A stretch of 64,000 nt of DNA, taken from positions 1 to 64,000 of the forward strand of contig DASZUU010000031.1 of NCBI GenBank assembly GCA_035547425.1. The letters run 5' to 3'. The notes under the pieces are model-generated. The model was not told the DNA's origin and searched no databases. It was given only the letters and a program-made list of their open reading frames with translations. Both the position numbers and the translations under genes were made by a program. The stretch is from Alloacidobacterium sp035547425. GTDB taxonomy: Bacteria > Acidobacteriota > Terriglobia > Terriglobales > Acidobacteriaceae. Positions 1 to 8,137 of the stretch are shown here, piece after piece. Within the stretch, counting starts at the first letter, position 1. Each line of letters opens with the position of its first letter.

Positions 1-187
1 CAAAAAGGACGGAGTCTACGTCGAACAGCAATTGCCGCTCAGTTCGATGCAGAAGGGCAAAGTCGCGGACATGTATCTTCAACCGGATGACATACTCTAT
101 GTCCCATTTAGTTATCTTCGCAACTTTGCTCTGAATTCCGCCAATGTGGTCGGAGAAGTGGGCGCAGCCGCCGTATATCAGTTCTGA
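1..187 (+). CDS. Polysaccharide export protein (Wza/SLBB-like), C-terminal end only
   Basis: The last 61 codons of a gene that begins left of the window; the reading frame starts at base 2 and stops with TGA at 185-187. The visible tail contains VADMYLQPDDILYVPFS, the pattern found at the end of SLBB-domain outer-membrane polysaccharide export proteins, followed by a short Ala/Val-rich end. In such proteins (Wza family) the periplasmic SLBB domains form part of the export channel for capsule or exopolysaccharide. A WecG/TagA glycosyltransferase and a Wzx/Wzy locus downstream support this. Only the tail is visible, so the assignment rests on a short motif and on context. Confidence 0.6.
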   Translation, partial: KKDGVYVEQQLPLSSMQKGKVADMYLQPDDILYVPFSYLRNFALNSANVVGEVGAAAVYQF

Positions 188-272
188 ACAATTAAGAGTT
201 AAATCCAGACACCGGCGGCTAAACGACGCGCAGTTGCATGACCGCTGGGCGCGGATGAGACCAAAAGACTAT

Positions 273-1133
273 ATGACAACCACATTTATACAAGCAGGCA
301 GACATAGCCGGGCGGCGTTTATCGATGGGTTGCCGATCAGCGAAGGTGCGCCCGATCAGGTGCTGGCAGAGATAGATCGTGCAATAGCTGCCGGCGAACA
401 AGGCCGTTACATTTCGATTACGAATACCGAATCGATGTACCACGGCCTCAGAAAGCCCGATCATGGCAGATATATACGCAACGCCGATTTTTCACTTTGC
501 GACGGCGTGGGCGTCATCATTGCGGGCTGGGCATGGGGACATAAGATTAAGCGCTACAACGGTCCCATTCTTCAGTTGGACTGCTCGCAATACGGCGAGG
601 CGAGAGGGTGGCGGCACTTCTTCTATGGTGGGAAAGAGGGTGTCGCTGACGAGATGGCTCGGAGGCTCAAGGAGAAGTATCCCGGGTTGATTGTCTGTGG
701 CACTTTCACTCCGCCATTTCGCCAGCTTACGGCGGAGGAAGACGCGGCAGTTGTCGCGCAAATCAATGCTGCGAAACCCGACATCGTTTGGGTGGGTCTT
801 GGCTTGATTAAGCAGGAGAAGTGGATTGCGGAGCATCTTGGCCGCGTCACTGCGCCCTGGATGGTGGGCGTTGGAGCGGCGTTCGATTATCATGCCGGCG
901 CAGTTTCCTGGGCGCCGGCGCCGATACGCGCACTGGGGCTGGAGTGGCTGTTTCGGCTCATCATTCAGCCGCGGTTGCGCGCCAAGCGGTACTGGTGGTC
1001 GGGCGTCTACGTTGTGCAGGCTTTTCTCAAAGGGGTGTTCACACTCGCTTTTTTGCGTCCTCAACGAAGTCTGGAAGGGAATGAACAAGGCCTTCCGGAC
1101 TGCAATCAACCTGGAGGAAAAGGGACTATATGA
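273..1133 (+). CDS. WecG/TagA/CpsF family glycosyltransferase
   Basis: A cytoplasmic, membrane-associated transferase expected to move a sugar (ManNAc-type in characterised members) onto a polyprenyl-linked acceptor during polysaccharide assembly. Family landmarks appear in order: LCDGVGVI (the DGxG acceptor-site motif), FYGGKEGVADEM, PDIVWVGLGLIKQEKW (the usual PKQE is IKQE here), and a C-terminal LEWLFRLIIQPRLRAKRYW, the region that contacts the membrane. The frame is open from 144, but that start would overlap the export gene by 44 bases and add a tail unlike the family. ATG at 273 gives 286 residues, close to the usual 240-270; ATG at 255 is also possible. The stop overlaps the next start (ATGA). 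Confidence 0.85.
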   Translation: MTTTFIQAGRHSRAAFIDGLPISEGAPDQVLAEIDRAIAAGEQGRYISITNTESMYHGLRKPDHGRYIRNADFSLCDGVGVIIAGWAWGHKIKRYNGPILQLDCSQYGEARGWRHFFYGGKEGVADEMARRLKEKYPGLIVCGTFTPPFRQLTAEEDAAVVAQINAAKPDIVWVGLGLIKQEKWIAEHLGRVTAPWMVGVGAAFDYHAGAVSWAPAPIRALGLEWLFRLIIQPRLRAKRYWWSGVYVVQAFLKGVFTLAFLRPQRSLEGNEQGLPDCNQPGGKGTI

Positions 1134-2173
1134 TTCGCGCTGTACTAATTGGCTTGGGAAAAATGGGGCTATCGCATCAGGCGATCATTAATGCACACCC
1201 CGATATCGATCTGGTAGGTGTCTGCGACACGTCCGATTATTTGTTGGGCATTTTATCCAAGTACACCCAGGTCAAAACGTATTCGGACTACCGGAAGATG
1301 TTGTCGCAAGAGAAGCCCGATGCTGTGTTTATCGCTACGCCTTCGACGTTTCATGCAGAGATGGTGCGAGTCGCGCTCGAGGCGAATTGCCATGTTTTCT
1401 GTGAAAAGCCGTTTTGCCTGGATACCAAGGAGGGTTTGCAACTCGCGGATTTGGCGGAGCAAAAGGGACTTGTAAACCAGGTAGGCTATCATTTCCGTTT
1501 TGTTGCCACTTTTCAGGAAACCAAGCGTTTGCTCGACCTCGATGCAATCGGCAGAGTGCATCATATTCGTGCAGAGGCATATGGACCGGTGGTGTTGCGT
1601 CCGAAAGGCGGAACCTGGAGATCGCAGAAATCTGAAGGCGGGGGTAGTCTCTATGACTATGCCAGCCATGCTATCGATCTTGTCAATTACCTGGTGGGCA
1701 AACCGCAGTCTGTCGGCGGAGTTGTATTGAACAAGATTTATTCCCGCGATGTCGAAGACGAAGTCTACGGCACTTTCTATTTTGCCAATGGCCTGACCGG
1801 ACAGCTCGCCGTCAATTGGAGCGACGAGAGCCACAGAAAGATGTACACCAAGATTACGGTCTGGGGCGAAAACGGTCGCATGGATGTAAACCGGCAGGAG
1901 ATCCAGATTTATCTCCGCGACAAGGCAAAGCCGGTGAGCGGCCTGTCCGAGGGATGGAACATGCGATATACGACGGACCTTACCCCTCCGGTATGGTATT
2001 ACCTGCGCGGCGAAGAGTATTCAGCGCAAATCGCTCATTTTGCTGAGGCAATCAAGAGCGGCAATCGTAATACTGTAAGTACGTTCCGTAGCGCAATCGA
2101 TGTCGATCTTACTGTCGATGCGATGGTGCGCAATGCGGAGAATAAAAGCGGCCTGGCTTCTATCGGCGCATGA
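1130..2173 (+). CDS. Gfo/Idh/MocA family NAD(P)-dependent oxidoreductase
   Basis: 347 residues. An N-terminal Rossmann fold starts with GLGKMG (residues 8-13), the family CEKP motif is at 91-94, and the C-terminal domain carries GGGSLYDYASHAIDL with a conserved His near 180. Gfo/Idh enzymes oxidise or reduce hydroxyl/keto groups of sugars, often on nucleotide sugars. It overlaps the WecG/TagA gene by four bases and heads an operon of sugar enzymes. A second member of the same family lies at 4137, so two redox steps, or an oxidation-reduction pair, are likely in this pathway. The actual sugar cannot be read from sequence. Confidence 0.88.
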   Translation: MIRAVLIGLGKMGLSHQAIINAHPDIDLVGVCDTSDYLLGILSKYTQVKTYSDYRKMLSQEKPDAVFIATPSTFHAEMVRVALEANCHVFCEKPFCLDTKEGLQLADLAEQKGLVNQVGYHFRFVATFQETKRLLDLDAIGRVHHIRAEAYGPVVLRPKGGTWRSQKSEGGGSLYDYASHAIDLVNYLVGKPQSVGGVVLNKIYSRDVEDEVYGTFYFANGLTGQLAVNWSDESHRKMYTKITVWGENGRMDVNRQEIQIYLRDKAKPVSGLSEGWNMRYTTDLTPPVWYYLRGEEYSAQIAHFAEAIKSGNRNTVSTFRSAIDVDLTVDAMVRNAENKSGLASIGA

Positions 2174-2246
2174 TTGACGGATTTATCCGGCAAGGAACGC
2201 GAACAGCAACGAACGACGAGCATTGATCTGAAAGGTAAATTAGAAA

Positions 2247-3140
2247 ATGGCCTTGGAGCGTATTCTCTTTGGAGATAACCAATTCTTCGGCGTGAACCAT
2301 ATGTCGGAGGAGAAGGCGCGCGCGCAATCGATTCGCTTTCGGGACAATCAGGAAATCATCGATGTCCTGAAGGTTGTCTACGATGAAGGTATTCGTGTGT
2401 TCATGTGCACGACTCATGATCGTATGGCGGGCATTTGCGATTATTTTCGCGCAAATCCACGCTATGCGGATTTCCAGTTCTACCCCTGCATGCCCTATGC
2501 TCACAAGTACGCCAATGCGGTTACCGATCTCGGTCTGCTCGGCGCACTCAAGAGCTTCCTGCCCGAAGAGGGAAAGCTCGGCGCCTTATTTAAGGGCGGC
2601 ATGTCGGTGGCTCGGCAGGATGTCGAAGGAATGATGGGTTTGTTTATCGATGCCGAAATGAAGATGTTTCAGGGACTGAAGACGCCGGTTATCTTCCTCC
2701 AGAACGTGTTTGTAGACCTGATCCTCGGGCTGGGCATGCATGATGTATTCCGCATGTTTGCCGAGCATGTGCGCAATAAGTACAAGGCCGAGCCGGGATT
2801 CATCACCATGAACACGCCCATGCTGCTCGATGTGCTGGAGGGGCTGGGGCTCGAAAATCCCATCATATGCTCCGATATTAATAAGCTTGGGTTCCGGATG
2901 TGCGGCGGCAAGGAGAAGTACGAGGAGTTGATCGCTACGCGCAGATTCCAGCCCATCGCCATGTCGGTGCTGGCATCGGGAGCCATTCCTCCGAGGGAAG
3001 CGATTGAATACGTCTGTGCGCAGCCAAATATAAAATCCATCGTATTCGGTGCTTCCAGCCGCGGAAACATTCATCAGACGAAATCGCTCATCGAGGAGCT
3101 CACGCAGGTTGGAAAGCCCGCAGCCATTGCTACGAGCTGA
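2247..3140 (+). CDS. Conserved protein of unknown function, possible aldo/keto reductase-like barrel
   Basis: 297 residues, no signal peptide or membrane segment. It begins MALERILFGDNQFFGVNHMS and has alternating hydrophobic strands and helices, with short motifs such as FMCTTHDRM, PMSVLASGAIPP-like wording near residue 235 and SIVFGASS near the end. The last two resemble the final strands of aldo/keto reductase barrels, where cofactor phosphate is bound, but the catalytic Asp-Tyr-Lys-His set is not evident. I do not recognise the family with confidence. It sits 73 bases after the first Gfo/Idh gene and 69 before the DUF115/GT42-like gene. An aldolase- or epimerase-like role in the same sugar pathway would be a guess. 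Confidence 0.6.
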   Translation: MALERILFGDNQFFGVNHMSEEKARAQSIRFRDNQEIIDVLKVVYDEGIRVFMCTTHDRMAGICDYFRANPRYADFQFYPCMPYAHKYANAVTDLGLLGALKSFLPEEGKLGALFKGGMSVARQDVEGMMGLFIDAEMKMFQGLKTPVIFLQNVFVDLILGLGMHDVFRMFAEHVRNKYKAEPGFITMNTPMLLDVLEGLGLENPIICSDINKLGFRMCGGKEKYEELIATRRFQPIAMSVLASGAIPPREAIEYVCAQPNIKSIVFGASSRGNIHQTKSLIEELTQVGKPAAIATS

Positions 3141-3209
3141 TTCGGACAGGCGGCTAATACAGCTGCCTGCCGCGGGTTAATTGAGGCCATCACGACATCG
3201 AGGGCAACC

Positions 3210-4109
3210 ATGAGCAATAACTACGCTTTTCTTGCAAAGTATTACTTGAAAAACCTCGTGATGATGAGAGGTTTCGGAAGAATGTCCGGGATGTTTCTGG
3301 AGCAAACCAGACAGCGGTGGCAGGATCTTTATGAGGAAGTCAAAGGGCACGATACCTGGCTGGTGGTTGGGAATGGGCCTTCGCTTCGGCTGGAAGATTT
3401 GGAGGCATTCCACCGCCTTGGGATTCCCTCGATTGCGTCCAACAAGATCAATATGGTTTTCGATCGGACCGAGTGGAGGCCTAAGCTCTACACCATTGCC
3501 GATCCGTTGTTGCTCTATAAGCTGCCGGCGAAGCATTATGACAATATCGATCGCATCTTGCTGCCTCATACGCATTACTTTATGGCTCGTACTCCGCGCA
3601 AGCTGCAATGGCGGTATGTTTTAACTCCGGAAGAGGGTGAGCTGAAGTATATTGTCCGCAGGGAAGAGCTGCATCCGGTAAACGGGCTTTTCATCGGGGG
3701 CACGATTACTTGTCCCAACCTGCAGTTGGCGATCTGGGCCGGAGCAAAGACAATCTATGTGATCGGTTGCGATCACTTCTATGCGAACGAGGCCAGCAAT
3801 ACGACTTCAAAGAAGTCGGCTCATCAGGGAACGTCCAACCACTTTGACCCCAATTACCGAAAGCCCGGTGAGCTTGTCAACGAAGCGCCGGTGGCGGTAA
3901 TGAATCAGGGGTATGCGGTGATGCGCCGATACGCGGATGAGCATGGTGTCAGGATCATTAACATTTCCCGTAAGACTGCGCTGGAAGCATTCGAGCGGGA
4001 TACAGTGGAAAATGCGCTTGCCGCCGTTCGCCGAACCAAGCAGGAATCGGTACTGAATGAAGCGCAGGCAAGCCAAATCCAAACCGGCTACCGGGTAGCC
4101 AAACAATAG
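3210..4109 (+). CDS. DUF115 / GT42-like protein, putative CMP-sugar transferase
   Basis: 299 residues. After a helical lead, residues 49-59 read TWLVVGNGPSL, the nucleotide-binding GNGPS loop shared by DUF115 (Maf/MptE-like) proteins and GT42 sialyltransferases of the Cst-I/II type. Residues 163-191 (GGTITCPNLQLAIWAGAK then TIYVIGCDHFY) match in pattern the TSGVYMC...A..LGYKEIYLSGIDFY segment of GT42 enzymes. Both families use or act with CMP-activated nonulosonic acids. A CMP-ulosonate synthetase gene lies four genes downstream in the same operon. I infer that this is the transferase for that CMP-sugar. An alternative is a kinase-like MptE protein, which would not explain the neighbours as well. 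Confidence 0.6.
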   Translation: MSNNYAFLAKYYLKNLVMMRGFGRMSGMFLEQTRQRWQDLYEEVKGHDTWLVVGNGPSLRLEDLEAFHRLGIPSIASNKINMVFDRTEWRPKLYTIADPLLLYKLPAKHYDNIDRILLPHTHYFMARTPRKLQWRYVLTPEEGELKYIVRREELHPVNGLFIGGTITCPNLQLAIWAGAKTIYVIGCDHFYANEASNTTSKKSAHQGTSNHFDPNYRKPGELVNEAPVAVMNQGYAVMRRYADEHGVRIINISRKTALEAFERDTVENALAAVRRTKQESVLNEAQASQIQTGYRVAKQ

Positions 4110-4136
4110 CGGAACGATTTCAGAAAAGGGTATGAC

Positions 4137-5192
4137 ATGCTGAAGATTGGAATTGTCGGCTACGGTAAGATGGGTCGACTGCGGCAGGAGCGAATGGAGC
4201 GATCCGGACGCGGTAAGGTCGTCGCAGTATGCGACCCCTATTCAAAACCCGCGGGGTTGGAAGGCATTGATGTTTACGATAGATGGCAGGATCTGGTGGA
4301 ACTGCCCCAACTGGACGCCATTTTTATAGCTACCGCCAACGCCTACAATCACCCGGTCACCATCGCCGCCATGCAGGCGGGGAAACATGTCTTCTGCGAG
4401 AAGCCTCCCGCAATGAACGGCGACCAGGTTGCAGAAATCATCCAAGTTGAGTCTGCCACGAAGCGGAAGCTGATGTATGGCTTTAATCATCGCCAGCATG
4501 GCGCTGTGAAGCAGATGCGCAGCCTTATCGACAGCAACCGTTTCGGACGCATTCTGTGGATGCGCGGCAGGTACGGCAAATCGGTGGATGCGGACTTTTT
4601 GAACACATGGCGGGCCAATAAGCAGCTCTCCGGCGGCGGCATCATGATAGATCAGGGCATTCACATGCTGGACCTGCTTCTTTACCTAGGGGGGCCGTTT
4701 GACGAAGTGCAGGCGATGGTTTCGAGCCTCTACTGGCACCAGCCCGGGATTGAAGATAATGTGTTTGCGAACTTTCGCAATTCCAAGACCGGCCTCGTGG
4801 CTTCACTGCATTCGACGATGACGCAATGGCGGCACCTCTTTTCGCTTGAGGTGTTTCTGGAATGCGGTTATATGGTACTCAATGGCTTGAAAACTTCGAG
4901 CAATAGCTATGGGCAAGAGCAGTTATCCGTGGCGATGAATCGGTCGAAGGCGCCCGCGGCCATCTGGGAAGACGAAGAACGCCTGACCTATGAGACCGAT
5001 ACGTCCTGGGATACCGAAATGCGAATGTTCTTCGATGCAATCGAAAACGACACGCCTGTTGAGTCAGGTAATTCGGCTCAGGCACTGGAAGTGATGCGGC
5101 TGATTGACCGTATTTATTCTCATGAGCGCCACGAGTCAGAGATTTTGTACACAGATTTGAATGCTCGCCGCACTGCGAAGTCGGAGTTGTGA
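4137..5192 (+). CDS. Gfo/Idh/MocA family oxidoreductase (second copy)
   Basis: 351 residues. Rossmann motif GYGKMG at 8-13, family CEKP at 87-90, and GGGIMIDQGIHMLDL at 167-181 with the conserved His at 176. Starts 27 bases after the preceding gene. It is clearly diverged from the copy at 1130 (for example CEKPPAMNGDQ against CEKPFCLDTKE), so it probably acts on a different intermediate rather than being a recent duplicate. The C-terminal part is the usual alpha/beta dimerisation and substrate domain. Substrate unknown; neighbours point to a sugar acid or nucleotide-sugar intermediate of the exopolysaccharide locus. Confidence 0.88.
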   Translation: MLKIGIVGYGKMGRLRQERMERSGRGKVVAVCDPYSKPAGLEGIDVYDRWQDLVELPQLDAIFIATANAYNHPVTIAAMQAGKHVFCEKPPAMNGDQVAEIIQVESATKRKLMYGFNHRQHGAVKQMRSLIDSNRFGRILWMRGRYGKSVDADFLNTWRANKQLSGGGIMIDQGIHMLDLLLYLGGPFDEVQAMVSSLYWHQPGIEDNVFANFRNSKTGLVASLHSTMTQWRHLFSLEVFLECGYMVLNGLKTSSNSYGQEQLSVAMNRSKAPAAIWEDEERLTYETDTSWDTEMRMFFDAIENDTPVESGNSAQALEVMRLIDRIYSHERHESEILYTDLNARRTAKSEL

Positions 5193-5281
5193 TTCGCCCA
5201 GGCGCGCACATTCATAATCCAAACAAGCGCGGAGCAGTGGATCGCAGCCGCGGCATCCCATCGGTTTCTGAGAGGCCCATA

Positions 5282-5869
5282 GTGAGTAATCAAATTGGAA
5301 ATGCTTTCCTGACGACCTATTTCGAGGAATACCAGAAGCTCGCGTTCGGCCCCGAGTCTCACGCAGCCATTGAAAAGCTGGCCGACCTTGCGGCACAGGT
5401 ACGCGATCGAGGCGGAAAGCTGATATTTGCCGGCAACGGAGCCAGCGCATCGACATCGGAACATGGCGCGGTGGACTTTACCAAGCAGGGTAAGGTTCGC
5501 TCAATTACCTTCCACGACCCGAATCTGATTACTTGCTTTGCCAACGATTTCGGCTATGACAACTGGATCGCCAAGGCGATTGAATATCATGCCGGCCCCG
5601 AGGATGCAGTAGTGCTGATCAGCGTGTCCGGAACTTCACCGTCGGTGGTCAACGCAGCCAGATACGCCAAGTCGGTCGGCCTGCCGATCGTAAGCTTTAC
5701 GGGACGCAAGCCGGACAATCCATTGCGGCAGCTTTCCAAAGTGGCGTTCTTCGTGCCGTCAGATGCCTACAACGTTGTTGAATGCATTCACACCATCTGG
5801 CTCACCGCTGCCATCGATCTGCTTATCGGCAGTTCGGTATACGAGACGCGGGCGATTGCTCTTCCCTGA
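5282..5869 (+). CDS. SIS-domain sugar phosphate isomerase (GmhA-like)
   Basis: 195 residues from GTG at 5282, which has a GAGAGG ribosome site 6-7 bases upstream and gives the length usual for GmhA. A GTG at 5189 overlapping the preceding stop would add 31 unconserved residues. The SIS fold shows FAGNGASASTSEH at about 49-61 (phosphosugar-binding loop) and LISVSGTSPSVVNAA, the second loop. Such enzymes interconvert phosphorylated ketoses and aldoses, for example sedoheptulose-7-phosphate to a heptose-7-phosphate, or pentose-5-phosphates in Kdo synthesis. In this operon it may supply the carbon chain of the sugar that is later CMP-activated. Exact isomerase type not determinable. Confidence 0.83.
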   Translation: MSNQIGNAFLTTYFEEYQKLAFGPESHAAIEKLADLAAQVRDRGGKLIFAGNGASASTSEHGAVDFTKQGKVRSITFHDPNLITCFANDFGYDNWIAKAIEYHAGPEDAVVLISVSGTSPSVVNAARYAKSVGLPIVSFTGRKPDNPLRQLSKVAFFVPSDAYNVVECIHTIWLTAAIDLLIGSSVYETRAIALP

Positions 5870-5872
5870 AAC

Positions 5873-6658
5873 ATGACCGATATACTTCGCCCGAAAGAAC
5901 TGATCCATTTGCGGCGCCACACCCTACGGAGAGCGGTAGAGACATCGGCGCTTCCCGTCACGACGGAGGCCGCCTATGATTTCGCCGCGGCAACAGTCGG
6001 ACTGCTGGGCAAAACGGCGGCTGCGTGGAAACTGGGAGCGACAACGGCTGGTACTCGGCAAATCTTTTCTACGGAAGAGATATACTTCGGCGCGCTGCTG
6101 CCTGAAGAGATATGGACCTCTACATCGGGCGAGCAACCGCCGGCTCCGCCTGTGTTGCGCGGCGAAGCGGAGATTGCTTTCCGACTGGCCGTGGATATTG
6201 AAGCTGGAGAGGCTGATGCGTTTTTGATAGACGATGCCGGGAAACTCTTCGATTGCTGGGCGCCGGGGATTGAAGCACCGTATTCGTGTATTGAGAATAT
6301 TCCGGAAGCCGGTTTGCGTGCGCTCCTGATGGATCGTTGTTCCGCCGGCGCGCTGTATCTTGGCGCGCCGCGGCTGTTATCCGAGGGCTCTGCGATGGCT
6401 CAACAAATCGAGATATTCGTCGGGAATTGCAGCCTTGCGCAAGGCACCGCCGGAACTGCATTGCTGCTGTCTCCGATAGAGGCCGCGCTGGGCTTCCTCC
6501 GGGTAGCGGCACGGCAAGGAGTAAATGTTCGGCGAGGACAGTGGATATCCACCGGAGGTATTACTCCCTGCGTGCCGATGCCCTTCGGTCAGCCGATCCG
6601 GCTTGTTTTGGGCGGGGAAACAGTTTTTGAATTTGTAGTACAGGATGCCAGCCAATGA
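5873..6658 (+). CDS. FAH / MhpD-like hydratase-decarboxylase family protein
   Basis: 261 residues. Motifs in order: AWKLGAT (51-57), RGEAEIAF with acidic metal ligands near 98 and 100, PGIEAP near 132-136, and a C-terminal STGGITPCVPMPFGQPIRL matching the end of 2-oxopent-4-enoate hydratases (MhpD) and FAH-fold enzymes. These act on 2-keto acids, adding or removing water or cleaving/decarboxylating at the keto-acid end with Mg2+. Such an enzyme in a polysaccharide operon is unusual. Next to a CMP-ulosonate synthetase and a D-2-hydroxyacid dehydrogenase it suggests chemistry on a 2-keto(-3-deoxy) sugar acid. Its stop overlaps the next start (ATGA). Confidence 0.72.
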   Translation: MTDILRPKELIHLRRHTLRRAVETSALPVTTEAAYDFAAATVGLLGKTAAAWKLGATTAGTRQIFSTEEIYFGALLPEEIWTSTSGEQPPAPPVLRGEAEIAFRLAVDIEAGEADAFLIDDAGKLFDCWAPGIEAPYSCIENIPEAGLRALLMDRCSAGALYLGAPRLLSEGSAMAQQIEIFVGNCSLAQGTAGTALLLSPIEAALGFLRVAARQGVNVRRGQWISTGGITPCVPMPFGQPIRLVLGGETVFEFVVQDASQ

Positions 6659-7440
6659 GCCATGCATTGTCTCAATTAACCTCCATTGCCGAGGCAGCCG
6701 CGAGCACCGCGCGAAACGCGACTCCGAAGCTGGTCGAGGAAAAGAGCCTGCAGGATTTCGTAACGGATATGGATCGGAGTCTGCAGCATGAAATCAGTGC
6801 AGCTTTGGGAAAGGCATTTCCGAATGTCCCGGTTTTCGGGGAAGAGGGCATAGCAGACGATTTGGAGTTGCCCGACAAGGCTTTTCTGATTGACCCGCTT
6901 GACGGCACAGGCAACTGGATTGCCGGTATCTCCTTTTCAGCAGTGTCCATTGCCTATATTGAGAATGGAGCAACGGTTCTCGCCGCGGTAGCGGCTATCT
7001 TCGGCGGCGGAGTCTATTCCGCCGAAGCAGGCAAAGGAGCCTGGCGAGACGGAGTCCGTTTACAGGTTCCGGCGCAACCATCGGCGCTTATTGGGCTTTC
7101 GAGCGGAGTCCTGGATGCCATGGTGGGTGGAGAGAAATTCCGCCTCCTGCGCCGTTTCGGCAAGCTGAGGAATCTTGGTTCGCAGGCCTTGCAATTATGC
7201 GCCGTGGCGCGTGGTAGTCTCGCGCTGGATGCTTCATTGGAAGCCCGTTTATGGGACGATGCTGCAGGCCGCCTGATTGCAAGCGAGGCCGGTGCCATTT
7301 ATCGAGCACATGTGGGCGCCGAGGATAGTAAACGTCCAGTAGTGCGCCAAAATAGCCTCTGCGCTCACCCGGCAGTCTTCAATGCGGCGGCCGAGATACT
7401 TGAACCACTCTTTTTGTCAAACACGAACGAAGCCAATTAA
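6655..7440 (+). CDS. Inositol monophosphatase family phosphatase
   Basis: 261 residues with the metal-binding motifs of the IMPase/CysQ superfamily: VFGEEG at 60-65, IDPLDGTGNW at 79-88 and LWDDAAG near residue 200. These are two- or three-metal (Mg2+) phosphatases acting on inositol phosphates, sugar phosphates or PAP. It is translationally coupled to the hydratase gene. It stands where a nonulosonate or Kdo pathway would need a phosphatase to remove the terminal phosphate before CMP activation, the job done by the unrelated HAD phosphatase KdsC in the Kdo pathway. That pathway role is inference; family membership is secure. Confidence 0.87.
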   Translation: MSHALSQLTSIAEAAASTARNATPKLVEEKSLQDFVTDMDRSLQHEISAALGKAFPNVPVFGEEGIADDLELPDKAFLIDPLDGTGNWIAGISFSAVSIAYIENGATVLAAVAAIFGGGVYSAEAGKGAWRDGVRLQVPAQPSALIGLSSGVLDAMVGGEKFRLLRRFGKLRNLGSQALQLCAVARGSLALDASLEARLWDDAAGRLIASEAGAIYRAHVGAEDSKRPVVRQNSLCAHPAVFNAAAEILEPLFLSNTNEAN

Positions 7441-7447
7441 GGAAGTT

Positions 7448-8137
7448 ATGGGGAAAATCATTGCAATGATTCCGGCGCGCATGGGCTCGCAGCGCCTCGC
7501 CAAGAAAAATCTTCGCACACTGCGCGGCGTGCCGCTGATTGTACACGCGATTCGCAAATGCCGGAGTGCCGGATGTTTCGACGAAATATGGGTGAATTCC
7601 GAGGACGCGGCGTTTGCGCCGATCGCTGAGGCCGAGGGTGTGCAGTTTCATCAGCGGCCAACGGAATTGGGAAATAACAACGCCACATCGGAGGACTTCG
7701 TCAAGGAGTTTTTCCAGGCGCATGACTGCGAGCGACTAGCGCAAGTACATTCCATTGCTCCACTGTTGACCGCGGCGGAGGTGAGAGCCTTTATGGATGC
7801 GTGGACTGCAAGCAATCATGATGTGATGCTGTCCTGCATCCACGACCAGATCGAGGTGGCCTATCAAAACGAGCCGGTCAACTTTACATTCGCCCGAAAA
7901 ACCAACAGCCAGGATCTGAAGCCCGTGCAGCGTATTACCTGGTCCATTACGGGATGGAAGCGCGCGACCTATCTGGAAGCGACCAGCCAGGGTAAAACTG
8001 CGACCTACCACGGATCGGTCGGCTTTTATCCGGTGAACGCGATCTCCGGGCATGTCATCAAGGTCCAGCAGGATCTCGATATTGCCGAGGCGCTCTTGAA
8101 CATTCTTGAGCCGTTGAATGGGGCGGAATCCAAATGA
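7448..8137 (+). CDS. Acylneuraminate/ulosonate cytidylyltransferase (CMP-sugar synthetase)
   Basis: 229 residues from ATG at 7448, preceded by an AAGGAAG ribosome site; an upstream in-frame ATG at 7382 overlaps the phosphatase and adds an unrelated tail. The N-terminus IPARMGSQRLAKKNL (8-22) is the CTP-binding signature of the NeuA/KdsB-type cytidylyltransferase family, followed by the expected alpha/beta layout. The enzyme should form CMP-sugar plus pyrophosphate from CTP and a sialic-, legionaminic- or Kdo-like acid. No NeuB- or KdsA-type synthase is visible nearby, so the acceptor acid may be made by another route. Its stop overlaps the start of the next gene (ATGA). Confidence 0.88.
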   Translation: MGKIIAMIPARMGSQRLAKKNLRTLRGVPLIVHAIRKCRSAGCFDEIWVNSEDAAFAPIAEAEGVQFHQRPTELGNNNATSEDFVKEFFQAHDCERLAQVHSIAPLLTAAEVRAFMDAWTASNHDVMLSCIHDQIEVAYQNEPVNFTFARKTNSQDLKPVQRITWSITGWKRATYLEATSQGKTATYHGSVGFYPVNAISGHVIKVQQDLDIAEALLNILEPLNGAESK

